This document shows positions 26,201 to 36,500 of a stretch of 64,000 nt of DNA, piece after piece. The stretch covers positions 5,708,019-5,772,018 of the forward strand of contig KL647289.1 of NCBI GenBank assembly GCA_000727475.1. The letters run 5' to 3'. The position numbers and the translations under genes are program-made. Below the pieces are notes generated by a model, which was not told where the DNA came from, searched no databases, and worked only from the letters and a program-made list of their open reading frames with translations. This DNA comes from Sarcocystis neurona (lineage: Eukaryota; Apicomplexa; Conoidasida; Eucoccidiorida; Sarcocystidae). Every line of letters starts with the position of its first letter. The first letter of the stretch is position 1.

Positions 26201-27134
26201 GGCTTCGGCTTTGTATAGGACCCCTGGTGCGCCTTCTGGCCCCCCACCCGCTGCCCTTTCTGAATCTTACCGTTGATGCTGCTGCCGCTGCTTTGGCCCT
26301 GCTTGGGAACTGACGCTGCATTTAATAAACCGCTGGCATTCTGCTTCTGCTCTATAGAAAAAACAGCTAGAGCTGCTGATCTGCAACACTCCTCATTCCT
26401 GCAGTTACAAATAGAACTCCTCAGCGCCCTCCGCTTCTCGCCCGTGACCACAAGGCGTGACGTCCGGTGCTGGGCAACGGCGGGGAAAGAAGGAGACGTC
26501 AGCAAAATGCTCCAGCAGCAGCGGCAGCCGCACTGCGGCCAGAATTTGGGGCCGTGCGGGACCAGTTTTCAGTCACCAGTCGACGCTGCTTCTCCACCTG
26601 CTACAGAAGGATTCCTCCTGCGCATCACGCTGGTGAAGAGTCCGCGACAGGTGAGGGCACGCAGCAAAGTGGTGGCCTCCCCTTACCGCACAAGAGCTTC
26701 TCGAGGCAAAAAGATTTTATAGGTGCCTCTCCTGCGACACCTCCCTATCTGTCTATGTCATTCTCTTATGTTTTTATATACGTATCGTATATAAACGTAT
26801 GCGCGTAAGTCTGGATGCCCACTGATATATATATATATATATAAATGTATACACGCGTACAAATATGTAAATATATATGTGTATATATATAAATATATAT
26901 ATATATATATCAAGATATCAACATCTTGATATATAAGTGTATAAATATAGATGTATGTATAACGATAAACCGTCACAGGTGTTGCGTGCGAGTGGTGCTG
27001 CACCGGCTGCTGCCGGACTGCGGATCCTGTTGCGGGCGCCCACAACATGTGGATATGTGCTGCTGCCGCGGTACGTATTACCGACGGTGCTGCTGCTTGG
27101 AGTGGTGCTGCTGCAAAGGCGTGACTTCCTGTAG
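16940..27134 (+). CDS. RecA/RAD51-family paralogue (RAD51D-like) with degenerate Walker motifs
   Basis: RAD51 paralogues help load RAD51 on DNA during homologous recombination in the nucleus. Proposed exons are 16940-17089 (tentative), 17675-18946, 20045-20173, 21464-22211, 23635-23699, 24801-25013, 26405-26650 and 26979-27134; all phases agree. In order they give ALDQLLGGGGGPRLGW..EIYGPGGGAALTE at the Walker A position, RVLLLSFRGGLPLPRLQQLL, LLRRVHVAHCFTLQDF, LPLLLIPFALLEGN at the Walker B position, LHQVCLRLRTFADACNALVL joined to ITNHRVVG, and RITLVKSPRQ. The GGL..RL.QLL, RR.hV.H.F, TNH and KS.RQ pattern is closest to RAD51D as I recall that family. The Walker A lysine and Walker B aspartate seem absent. 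Ser/Arg-rich and Gln-rich insertions are coccidian-style. Family membership is fairly secure; subfamily is tentative. Confidence 0.65.
17675..18946 (+). CDS. RAD51-like gene exon with degenerate Walker A
   Basis: The exon follows CTACGTTTGCAG and stays open for 424 codons in one frame. Most of it is low-complexity, rich in Ser, Glu, Lys and Arg. The last 45 codons carry STALDQLLGGGGGPRLGWRR and DVVEIYGPGGGAALTE before GTGAGC. In the family this is where (T)G..LD.LLGGG and the GPxGxGKT loop sit; no lysine occupies the loop. Confidence 0.65.
20045..20173 (+). CDS. RAD51-like gene exon, strand after Walker A helix
   Basis: The exon follows CCTCCTGCAG, reads VLLTCLVESLFASQRARVLL.. and closes with PRLQQLLRYKVMHR before GTAGGC; 43 codons, phase 0 on both sides. 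The GGL..RL.QLL segment matches the post-Walker A strand and helix of RAD51 paralogues. Confidence 0.65.
21464..22211 (+). CDS. RAD51-like gene exon with degenerate Walker B
   Basis: The exon follows GTGCGACAG and has a Gln-rich beginning (MQERQAKQWRWQQRQQQ). The core strand LLRRVHVAHCFTLQDF comes next, then a long Ala/Arg/Ser-rich insertion, then VDGLPLLLIPFALLEGN before GTAAGA (phase 1). The usual Walker B aspartate after the hydrophobic run is replaced by Pro in this reading. Confidence 0.55.
22349..22379. repeat. Perfect 11-bp inverted repeat (hairpin)
   Basis: CGTGTCCACGC at 22349-22359 and its exact reverse complement at 22369-22379 flank a 9-base loop. Two more GCCGTGTCCA copies follow within about 130 bases (near 22422 and 22488). 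The cluster lies in an intron of the RAD51-like gene, 137 bases after the donor. Confidence 0.8.
23415..23471 (+). repeat. 19-bp unit repeated three times
   Basis: CACGTCCTCGAAGCAGCTG is repeated head to tail at 23415, 23434 and 23453 with one change in the second copy and several at the end of the third. The unit is not a multiple of three, so each copy reads differently in any frame. It sits in the intron between the Walker B and TNH-helix exons. Confidence 0.8.
23635..23699 (+). CDS. RAD51-like gene exon, helix before TNH strand
   Basis: The exon follows CTGCTGTTTCAG. It completes the phase-1 codon and reads VLHQVCLRLRTFADACNALV + L before GTACGT (phase 0). It joins directly to ITNHRVVG in the next exon and so rebuilds the family pattern L..L..LA.....hVhhTNH. 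Confidence 0.65.
24801..25013 (+). CDS. RAD51-like gene exon starting at TNH motif
   Basis: The exon follows GGTGCGCAG and reads ITNHRVVGSDSTAV, then Ala-rich and Cys/Ser-containing sequence to TAGQP before GTGAGA; 71 codons, phase 0 at both ends. An earlier donor at about 24981 (GCAG before GTGAAG) is possible. Confidence 0.55.
26405..26650 (+). CDS. RAD51-like gene exon, C-terminal strands
   Basis: The exon follows CATTCCTGCAG and reads LQIELLSALRFSPVTTRRDV to FLLRITLVKSPRQ before GTGAGG; 82 codons, phase 0. RAD51-family proteins end with a strand pair TRL.L......R.....KSPR, which the last ten residues resemble. Confidence 0.5.
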
Positions 27135-27470
27135 CTCTACGGTGCTTTACGCTGCCAAGGCGAGTCGAGGGCCCCCCGTTCCTTTCTCTTTAGCGAGCGA
27201 GCATTCGTCTTTTTCTCGGCGTATAAGGATGAAAATGCGTGAGTGAGTGCACACATACTTATGTGCATACATACGTACGTACATCCCATGCTTATATGCA
27301 TGCATACCTGAAGACTTACGTACATTTACAAGTAGCGATAGGCATATATATATATATATATATTCACATACATAGATACATTCATACACATATACATACG
27401 TACACATTTATATACATATATCAATATACATATATACTATCATATATATATATATATATATATATATGCC
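26824..27470. repeat. TATA/TACA simple repeats at and after the RAD51-like 3' end
   Basis: Runs of (TA)n occur at about 26824-26841, 26884-26912, 27343-27363 and 27442-27468, with TACATA-type sequence between. The terminal exon of the RAD51-like gene is embedded between two such blocks. Confidence 0.8.
26979..27134 (+). CDS. RAD51-like gene terminal exon
   Basis: The exon follows AACCGTCACAG and keeps the frame as VLRASGAAPAAAGLRILLRA, then a Leu/Val-rich end to TAG. The hydrophobic tail is unusual for the family, so the true end may be elsewhere; the phase and acceptor are good. Confidence 0.4.
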   Translation: MLRASGAAPAAAGLRILLRAPTTCGYVLLPRYVLPTVLLLGVVLLQRRDFL

Positions 27471-28700
27471 TGTATCAAGATAAGTACGCTGTGTGAACAC
27501 ACACGTACGCTGAAGACGTGTTGTCGTGAATCTGCAAGCGCGCTCGTGGATACATATATATATATATATGTCTATGAGAGATAGAGACAGGTAAGGAGAG
27601 AAGAAGATTTTCTGCGGCGCCTACGTGGCACCTCTATAGTGCCTTTTCTCCTCTACAACAGCAGTCGTGCGTCGCGTTTGCTTCCGTCTGGTGTAGGTGA
27701 TCGGCTGTGTCAACTGGCAGGCAGAGGAGAGGTGTTACATATGTGTGGCCGTCGCAAGCCACACACCAACGCTTGCATAAACATATGATTCGTTAAGCAC
27801 CACGTCCGTGATTATATTGGTGTTGAAAATATGCAGGCGCTCTCTTTCTCTCACTCTCTCTCTCTACATGTATATGTATATATATATACATATCTACATG
27901 CATACGTCCTGTATATACGTATACATGCATATCTGTGTATATCCATGTATATGTGTATTTCGGTATATGTAACTACACGTGTATATATATGTATATATGT
28001 ATACCTATAGGTACACATACAGATGGATATGCATACGGCAACGCATACGCTTGTACATATATGTACATATATATATATATATGACTCATACTACGCACAG
28101 AGTGATATGTATGTACTGCGTCTCCCAGGCCCCGGGACTGAGCGCGTGCGTCCTGTTAGCCAAAAGAGGTAGGAAGTGCTTTTCTCCGTTGTTCCTTCTT
28201 CCCCGCTTTTCTGCCTGAAAGAAACTGTCCTACGTCCGTGTCTATACCAGGTGTTACAACAGAGAAGAGCGAGGTCGTGTCGTCTTGAGCTGCAGAGCCA
28301 CCGCAGCAAAGGTAGAGGACCTTCTTGCCTAGCATAGACAACAGGATTTCACACACCTTTGGGGTCTAAAAAATTAGGTTTGCAGCTGCTGCAGGGTCGT
28401 AATGCACACAACTACTACTTCAAGGGTGCACACGTTTAGATATTTCGCTCATCTCGCGTCTCGTCCCGTCACGCGTGTCTATGCGAGTATATACTTACTA
28501 TCTTACCCACACAGGTGGACAGATTACCGTATAGTCACGACTCCTGTACTGCTGACGACGCTGCACGAGAATGCGTGGGGCAACAGGCATCACACGCTTT
28601 TGTCAAATTATTTCTATATGCGTATCTGTGTTGTACTTTAGCCTTCGCGTACGCTGCATGCCTCTCTCTGGTATCTACACGAGTCTTCTTCCATCCGCAC
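27135..28700. other. No supported gene
   Basis: Mostly TA/TG simple repeat, especially 27240-27480 and 27860-28090. Short splice-bounded open pieces (for example 28128-28168 reading APGLSACVLLAKR, and 28249-28310 reading VLQQRRARSCRLELQSHRSK) exist, but I cannot join them in phase. Confidence 0.5.
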
Positions 28701-28702
28701 AG

Positions 28703-29046
28703 CGAGTTCTCGTCTTCCGTCGCAAGAAACTCGAAGAGCTGACAAGGCAGTATCGCCGCATTTGTCTTAACGTATGTTCTCAATAGGTGAATACGTTGAG
28801 ATGTACACGCAAGGGGACAGACCCGTGAACAGCGGAAACTCCTCCGGTAGTTAGCTACGTGACGTCTTTGGCCGCTGTTGCTGCTGCTGGGCGGCCTCGG
28901 ACTTGCTGTTGTGACTGCCTCAGCCGCTGTTGTTGCTAGTGATTTTTCAGATGTCTACGGCGCATTACTCTGTGCTTACCACTCCATGTGTATTGACAGC
29001 AGTAGAAGACCTGATCTTTGTGATGGTCCTTAATTCTTTGTACAGT
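28703..29046 (+). CDS. Two candidate exons of an unrecognised gene
   Basis: 28703-28771 reads RVLVFRRKKLEELTRQYRRI, ends CLN before GTATGT, and follows ATCCGCACAG. It joins in phase 0 to 28951-29046 (MSTAHYSVLTTPCVLTAVED to NSLYS), which lies between GATTTTTCAG and GTAAGC. The basic first piece and the splice borders look real, but no domain is recognised and neighbouring exons are not established. Confidence 0.35.
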
Positions 29047-29495
29047 GTAAGCGGTGCGCAGGTGCTGCTGATCTGGCGGGGCAGCCGTATGTTTGGTGAC
29101 GGTACCGCCAGCCAGTGACGTCCGGCACCGGTGTCATGTTCCGTGAATATAACTGAGAACGTGCTAGCAGACGTGTACGCATCCGGCGACTTCCACGTCA
29201 GAGTAGGATGAGCTCTCTATGGAGCACTGTACACGTAGAGCATGCAGTCTATGATGGTCCTTTTTGATGTACCACACACGTGCAGTTGAAACCAGTGACT
29301 TACGGTGCAGGTGTGGAATACAGCTGAGAGCTGCAGCGACAGGTAGATTGCGCTGGTATCTGCTTGCAATGTGCTTCAGGGCTACGAGACCTTGCATGCA
29401 GCTGCGCCGCTCAGACGTGCAGCAGCGTGAAAGAGCGCAACACTAGCTGTGGCTGCGCATGCAGGTGCTAGCCGCAGCGTTTCTGCATCAACCCA

Positions 29496-29972
29496 GTGTT
29501 CTGCAATGGCAGCAGCAGAACCCAGCTGCGTGATTTACCCACGTTTCGGCAGTCGTATGCAGCAGCAGGTACAGCTGCACCCGTGCGGATTCGAACCGCG
29601 GCGGGCTACTTCCGTTCTGGGCTGCGTCAGAGCTACCGTCAGACGCACATGCAGAACCTAGCTGCAACGTGCGCGCACGTCTTTGTACAGTCTAGCGTAC
29701 TGTCTGCGACGTGGGAGGTGTGCACCCGCAGAAGCGCGCGACCGGCGGTAACAGCAGGAGAAGAAACAAACAACGCAAGAGACGAGATGACCGCGCTTCT
29801 GGGTGCGCGCCACTACGGCGAGCAAACTGAGGCACTGCTGCTGCAGCTGTTCGGGCAACAAGAAGTATCCGAAACCCATCCTTCGCGACCCCGCCCTTAC
29901 GTGCTTATAAAGAACCTTATGGATCAGCTGTTTAGGTTATTTATACTTCTCATCAAAAACGCATGTGCGTAG
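29496..29972 (+). CDS. Candidate exon, unrecognised
   Basis: An open frame of 158 codons reads through YFRSGLRQSYRQTHMQNLAA, HVFVQSSVLSATWEVCTRRS and EQTEALLLQLFGQQE. Composition is globular rather than homopolymeric. It probably ends at a donor near 29868 (GAA before GTATCC), since what follows turns into AT-rich sequence. It could belong with the pieces at 28.7-29.0 kb. Confidence 0.35.
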   Translation: MFCNGSSRTQLRDLPTFRQSYAAAGTAAPVRIRTAAGYFRSGLRQSYRQTHMQNLAATCAHVFVQSSVLSATWEVCTRRSARPAVTAGEETNNARDEMTALLGARHYGEQTEALLLQLFGQQEVSETHPSRPRPYVLIKNLMDQLFRLFILLIKNACA

Positions 29973-30185
29973 TTGTGTATATATATATATATATGTAGCT
30001 ATACCTTCATGGAAACTGCCTACGAGCGGGAGTGGGCGCGTGGGTTACAGTGTGTCACACTCACAGTCGAAGGAGAGTGTGTACCTAGTGGGAGGGCAGT
30101 AAGAAAGCTTCGTCCTACACTTGCGCGACAGCACGCGCCAGCTGATGTAGTACTCAGAGTGTTGCGCTGTGTCCCTTCGCATTAA

Positions 30186-32595
30186 AGCGTCTGCTCATAT
30201 ATCCCTGTCATTATACACGCGACAGCTCTCCGGTCGACGGAAAATTCCCACAGGTGGCCCGGCGCATTTCAAGCGCCAGCCACACGTGAAGTTCAGACTG
30301 TAATCAGAGTGAAGGTAACGGTGTCGATTAAGACAGCGCCTGCGCTGCTAGCGAAGAGGAGGCACAAGCCCACAGGGCCACGATGTGTCACTTTAAAATA
30401 TTGCGGTTGACCTCAAGGGGTTCAGATACAGATAGGAAGAATAAGCCGCTCCACTACCTTGTAAACCGCTATAAGACGGGGTTGAAGCGGTGTGTGTGTG
30501 AAGCACCACGCACGCACACGGCCGTTATATACCGTAACATCCATACCACATGTTAATGGGCATGTTTAATATGCATATACATATGCTCCTTTGTACACAC
30601 ATCTGCACGGTGAGGAGCTGCTGCTTGCTGTCCACCGTCATTTCAATAAATCGGACTTTAGCGGTGATTTCTGCATCAGCCGCGGGCAAAATACGTGCGT
30701 TACACGTGCACGTACAGTATGTATACATATACATACGTGTATACACAGATTTGATGTGGAGTAGTAGACGTTCGCGAAATCAAGACCTCTGCTTATTGTG
30801 TGCTACCACACATTTTTCCCCTGTGGATACGTACTGGCTACAAAGTAAGTGCATACGTCGCCTTGTCTGTTTCCTCATTCTTCGTATGTGAATCTACGCG
30901 TAGAATGAGTGAAGCTATATATATATATATATGTATTCGGCCATAGAATAGAGAATACACACGACTTAATGGTTATACATATAAATATATATATATATAT
31001 ATATGTAGATACGCCTATAGACAACCGTGTATACCTGGAACAACCAAGGCATTCAGTAGGGTGGGAATGCCTATGCATATATATATTCAGGCCCTTTGTA
31101 CTTCACAGAACCGGCTTCGGCTGCAGCAACGCTCTCTCCAGGTACTGCAGCTTTGCTGCAGCGGAGGGCAGCTGCAACCACGCTTGTTCTGCAGCCACAA
31201 GAATTACCCTCCATCCACGCTGTTGCGCTATACGATACCTGTAGCAGACGAAGGTGCACAAAGCTAACTCAACATATGCAAATAATTTTGCATATAGATA
31301 TGTGTGTGGGTGCGTACTTTCATCGAGAGACCCGTCATCACCGACGCTTTATCATCTAAGCGCCACAAAAGAGGGGCACACCGGAAATCCCTGAAGCAGA
31401 ACTGGGTAAAAGAATTAGGCGTGGTAATATATAAAGTGGAAGCGAATTGCTGGCACGACGTAACGAAGGTAGACATGTGAAAGTCAAGCGGAAGGGAAGC
31501 GGAGAAAACACACTCGAGAGGAGATGAAATTGCAGGAGAAGGGATAGTACTGTGGAAGAACAGAGAAAGACATACTTTGCTGGGTCAACCAACACAGATT
31601 CAAAAACATTGGAAGGGCGGGAGAGCGGTGGTAGAAGAGGTGGACAGAATTACGACATGCACCAGAGGAAGAAGGAACATAAGTGTACACGATAGAAGCA
31701 ATTATCTTCTGTTGATTTGATAGAGAAGACGCAGGACTGTGCCAGGCACCCGATGGCGCGGGGAGAGACTGCAGCACCAAATGCAACTTGACAGCTCGAC
31801 ATGAGGACGAGAGGAAAACGCGAGTGTGGCGTGCTGAAGATAGGACAGGAATTTTTGGACCGGCGAATCACACGGGAGGAGAAAATAAAGGACTAAATGT
31901 GAAAAACGCGAAAAAGTGACAAAGTGGGCGTCTTTCCCCATGCAGATCATCAACAACACGTGAATACTGGCTTAGCACGCTGAACGCGTAAGGACGGAAG
32001 GACGAAAGAAGAATGCGGAAAAAGACACATTAGAAGACAGTCAGCAGTAGCAGGAAACACAAATGGAATTTTCACAAGTGCAAGTTCCTCCTGCGGAATA
32101 GCCGATCTTTCTTGCATTTGGTGCTGCAGCCTCTCGCCGCGCCATCGTGCGCCTGGCACAATACTGCCTCTTCTCTATCAAATCAACAGAAAATAATTGC
32201 TTCTATCTTGTACACACGCATGTGTATGCGTGTACGAAGATGAATATAGACTACAGAATCGCACGCACAGATATAGAGACCCTGAGTACTACTATATATA
32301 TATACCGTACGTACGACTATATGTATACACATATATGTGTATATATATATATATATATACATATCATAGGTATGACTAGACGATCGGTATTACTGAAGAT
32401 ATATATATGTATATATATGATCGGTATTAATATATATATATATATATCTGGACCGTAGGCATGAATACATGTATATATATATATATACACATATGTGTAT
32501 GGACCATGAGTATGGCTACACGTGGACATGCTGAAAGTGCCTAAAAGCACATATCTATCTACAGAGATATACACATACCAACACGTCTTCCTTAC
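30186..32595. other. Intergenic or intronic, with purine-rich block
   Basis: No supported coding sequence. 31340-32060 is purine-rich on the plus strand. TA runs occur at about 30918-30932, 30984-31004, 32338-32358 and 32433-32449. The large inverted repeat listed next lies here. The 3' end of the minus-strand gene may also extend into this stretch. Confidence 0.5.
31684..32214. repeat. 103-bp inverted repeat with 325-bp spacer (MITE-like)
   Basis: 31684-31786 and 32112-32214 are reverse complements over 103 bases with nine differences by my count (about 91% identity). The shared core includes CTTCTCTATCAAATCAACAG. The spacer (31787-32111) has no ORF I can support. The arrangement resembles terminal inverted repeats of a non-autonomous DNA transposon. 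No clear target-site duplication is visible at the outer ends, so an inverted duplication of host sequence is an equal explanation. Each arm, read on its own outward strand, gives a similar peptide FSIKSTE(D/N)NCFY. Confidence 0.75.
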
Positions 32596-32672
32596 CTCCA
32601 TTCCTCTTTAGGCAGGAGACGCTCAGGGTCGTTGACAAAGAAGTCCTTCTGCTTGAGACACACGTACAATTC
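32596..32672 (-). CDS. Minus-strand gene exon, last seen
   Basis: The exon follows CTGTGCCTGCAG and reads ELYVCLKQKDFFVNDPERLL then PKEEW plus two bases before GTAAGG. No homopolymer, typical globular composition, and excellent splice borders. The following exon was not found. Confidence 0.6.
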
Positions 32673-33549
32673 CTGCAGGCACAGGGGTAGCGGCACCAGC
32701 TAAAAGGGCGGAATTGAGTAGCGTAACAGTGACAGCAGCGGCAGCACATTTGGCGGTGTTTATCCGCCTCCGCAGCTTCACTCGGGTAACAGCTGCAGCA
32801 GCAGCGGCAGCGTTAAGGAACAGAACCGAGGCGTACGGCACCTCATGCGCGACGCGGTGACGGGTAGGAATGTGGACCGCGACAAGGCCCCGCAGCAGCA
32901 GGCAGGCACCGCTGAGCAGCAGGATGCGCAACAGCAGTAGCGTCGCCCAAAATAGTAGAAATGTACTGGAGAGCTCCTGCAGCGGCTCCACCCAGCGAAA
33001 ACTGGCAGCACTGCTTCACGCGTTGCAGCACCAGTAAACAGCCCCCCCACGCGTACGAACCTGCCCTCAGGCAAGTTCACATGGATTCACGGTAGGCACG
33101 GACGTAGGAAGAAAAGAGCTCGCAGCGTGCCACACGCCTTCTCTCCGGCATTGCACAGTAGCCCTTCTCAGAACTTCTTTCTATCTATCCTCTGCTGCAA
33201 GCATCTCCCACCGGAGTGCATGGGGCACACAGAACAGAGGAAATCTTGCCCTCGTGACGTGTAGTTGGTCGTGTCTGTGTTCCTCTGCTTGCTGTCGCTC
33301 GCTGATACGAAACTTCATCGCTACGTCTAGCGCCCTCGGCACCCGGCAGACCATTTTCGACGCCGCTGCCAGGCTCCTCGTCCCGTCCAGCAGCTCCAAC
33401 AGCAGCACAACCACTAGAGGCGGAGAGTAAGAGAATGAGGGATTAACTGGTAGGCAGTGGCACTCTTAAGAGTGAGTTGTGGAAGAGGGGTAACGGGTGT
33501 GCGTATGATGTAGTCTTTGTAGTAGAACTGAAAAGACTTGCTGTAGTAG

Positions 33550-33582
<33 letters not shown>

Positions 33583-36500
33583 GGGGAGGACAGCGTACGC
33601 AGTAGGGTGAGTAGTGTGGGATGAGTATTGTGGAACAACAGGAAGAAGAAGAACGAAAGAAAAAGTAGAAGATAAGACCCAACCAGCGCGTGTAGTAACA
33701 GCTGGAGTACTCGTGAATGAGGACGCAATACATGTACCAGGGGCAATACAAGCAGTGCTGGTAGTAGTAGTAGTAATGGCAGTGACAGCCGTCCCAGAAA
33801 TTAGAGTGAACAGTAAATAGTAGTAGCTATTCAAGTAGTACTGGTAGTAGGAGGAGTAGTAGTAGTAGACGCACTACACGTGACGGTGACGGCAGAAGGG
33901 TAGTAGCGGTAGTAGTAGAGGGCGTCTCAGAGGCTGAAGTGAAGGGTAGGATCCTAGAATTAGTTGGAGTAGCTGAGCTTCAAACATTGAACGGTGCTGT
34001 TCCCCAAAGGTTGGTGGGGTGCTTCTGCGGCATAAAGGAGTGTGCTGCTGCTCTTACCACGCGTCCTTGCTGCTGATGTAGCACTTCGCTGCTCTTCTGC
34101 TAGGCAAAACACTTCCCTGCCCCTGGTCGCAGTGAGAGCTGCCAGTGTCTTGGTCGTAGCTGCTGCTGCTGCTAGGGCGGGAGACCCCTGCCGGTGGTGG
34201 CGGAACAGCGCGCTGCTGCTGCTGCTACGAAGAGGCGTACTGCTTTCCTGCGGGGCTACTATTAAGTCCTTTAGCTGCTTTGGCTTTCATCGTTTGCTGC
34301 TGTCTCCACAGACAAGCGCTGTCGCTGCTCGTCGCTAGGTGCACCTATCCACACAAGCCGTCCCACTGTATATAGGTGTATATACAAGTATATACATATA
34401 TATATAGGGAGGGGGGGAGAGAACGAGAAACAGAGAGATACACAGTATCTGCGTGTGCTGTCGCTGCGCGTCGCTAGATGCAGCTATCAACACAAGTCGT
34501 CCCCATGCATATATATATATATATATATATAGGAAGAGAGAGAAACAGAGAGATACGTAGTTAGACACATACACATATATTCACGTGCAAAAATACGCGT
34601 GTGTACGTGTGTGTAGATGTGCATCCTGGGCCCGCTGTCCGTGCGTGCAAGCCCTCCCTTCTCCTCCTTCTCTTCTTCTGTTTCCCCTCTTTGGGCTCGA
34701 ATCTAGCATCTAAACGAAGACGAGAGAGCAGCAGCAAAAGAAGCCTACTTTCTTGGCTGAGTTGCGCAGCGTGAAGAGGAAGGGGCCGATGTACGTGGGA
34801 AGGACATCATGCGACTTCTCCAAGCGAGACAGCGCTGCCGAAATCTCGTGCAAAATTTCTTTGGACGGTCTCCCTGTCCTGGTGCTGCTGTTGCTGCTGC
34901 TGCTGTCGCCGGCCCCACTGCCGCTGCCGTGCTTCGAAGCCTATCCACAGGAGGCACCAGAACAACGTCAGCACTCCAAATCGTAGTGCTCACACATACG
35001 CACATGCATATAAATATCTTCCTGTAGACGTAAACATATATAGATAGATAGATAGACAGATAGATAGATATATATATACACGCATGCACGTACAGAGTGC
35101 TGTGAGCGGACTCTCCTAGTGTAGGTGTACGCGCAGCTGATACTCAAAAACAAGAAGAAACAACAAGAGCTTCCGCAGCTACTCTTCCTGTAGAGGTGCA
35201 AAGCAGGGTTCGAACTGACGAAAGCTTGAGCGTTTCTCAGCGAGGAAACCAGCAGACGGATGTTAACAGTCCCAGAGTATACCTCGCAGCGAGGAAAAAA
35301 CAACAGGCACAGACGGATACATATATATATATATATATATATGTATACAAACAGATGAAGAACAGAAGACACGCGGGTGCTTCTGTTGCTGCTGTTCATG
35401 TGGCTTTGCTGATCCTTTTGTTGTTTCGCTGCTGCTGTCGGTGTACCAGCTAGCGCTGCAGCTGCCTCCTCTGCTGTTACTGCGTTTTTTCTCCTGCTGC
35501 TGCTCTTGGCGCCGCTGGCTCCAGCTCTGCTGAGGAAGCCATTGACCTTCACGCTACTACTCGGGTACTGCTACCTGCGGTTTATCTTTCTCTTCGATAT
35601 CTGCGGCTTCTGCACCAGCGTCTGCATCGTCTAAGACGCCTTGCGGGTCTCGAAAGTCTTCGGCCACTCCGTATTCCCGTCGTTGGTCTTCTGTTGCGGC
35701 TTCTTCCTCTTCCTTCTCCCTGGCATCCTCCTCCACTTCCTCTTCGTCTTCTCGGGCTGCTGCTTTGACATCTTCCTTCGACAACTGCTCAGCAAAAACA
35801 GCCGGGTGGAGCGGCAGAAGCTCGTAAAAGTCTGCTGCCACTGCACCGAGGGCGCCGCCGTGCTCCCGCAGCTGCTGCAGCAACAGCAAATCTTCACACT
35901 CAGCATTTGAGCCGCTGCTGCTGCTGTTTGTCCTCTGCCTCCTGGCGCTGCTTCGCTCTTCTCCTTGCAGCAGTTCCAGTGCGACGCGCAGCAGCACCAG
36001 ATGCTGCGGGGTGAGCTGCGCCTCTCGAAGGCTAAGTGCTGCTCCAAGCTCTGCCAGTGTGTGCAGCAGCAGCAGTCGTGGCAACTTGTATTGTCCTGTG
36101 TTCTGGTCTGCTGCTTCTGCTGCTTCTCCTGCTGCTGGTATTCTTCCCCTTTCTCCCGTTGCTGCTGACGATGTCGCTGTTGCTGCTGTGCCTGTCGCGT
36201 CCTTGCTGCGCGGGGGGACGGAAAGGCTGCTGCGGCACCTCAACACAGCAACAAATAGCAGCAGCGCAGCAGCAGCGGGAGCTTCCAGACTCCGCAGTCG
36301 CTGCAGCTGATGTGTGTGGAGGTGTGCTCCTGAGGTTGCGTCAGCAGCTACCGAACGCCCCCTGCTGCTGCCTTCTGAAAGTGAAGCAGGTGCAGGAAGC
36401 AGCAACTGCTGCGTCGCTGCAATAACAGGTGGCAGAAAGGGGGGAAGGGGCTTCGAAGAAGAAAGAGGAAGTGTTAAACTTAGACCCATCAGATAGTCAA

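Noticed and set aside
29585..29599. tRNA T-arm-like sequence GCGGATTCGAACCGC (would be a minus-strand tRNA)
   Set aside because: Only the T loop fits. No matching acceptor stem or anticodon arm is found at the right distances.
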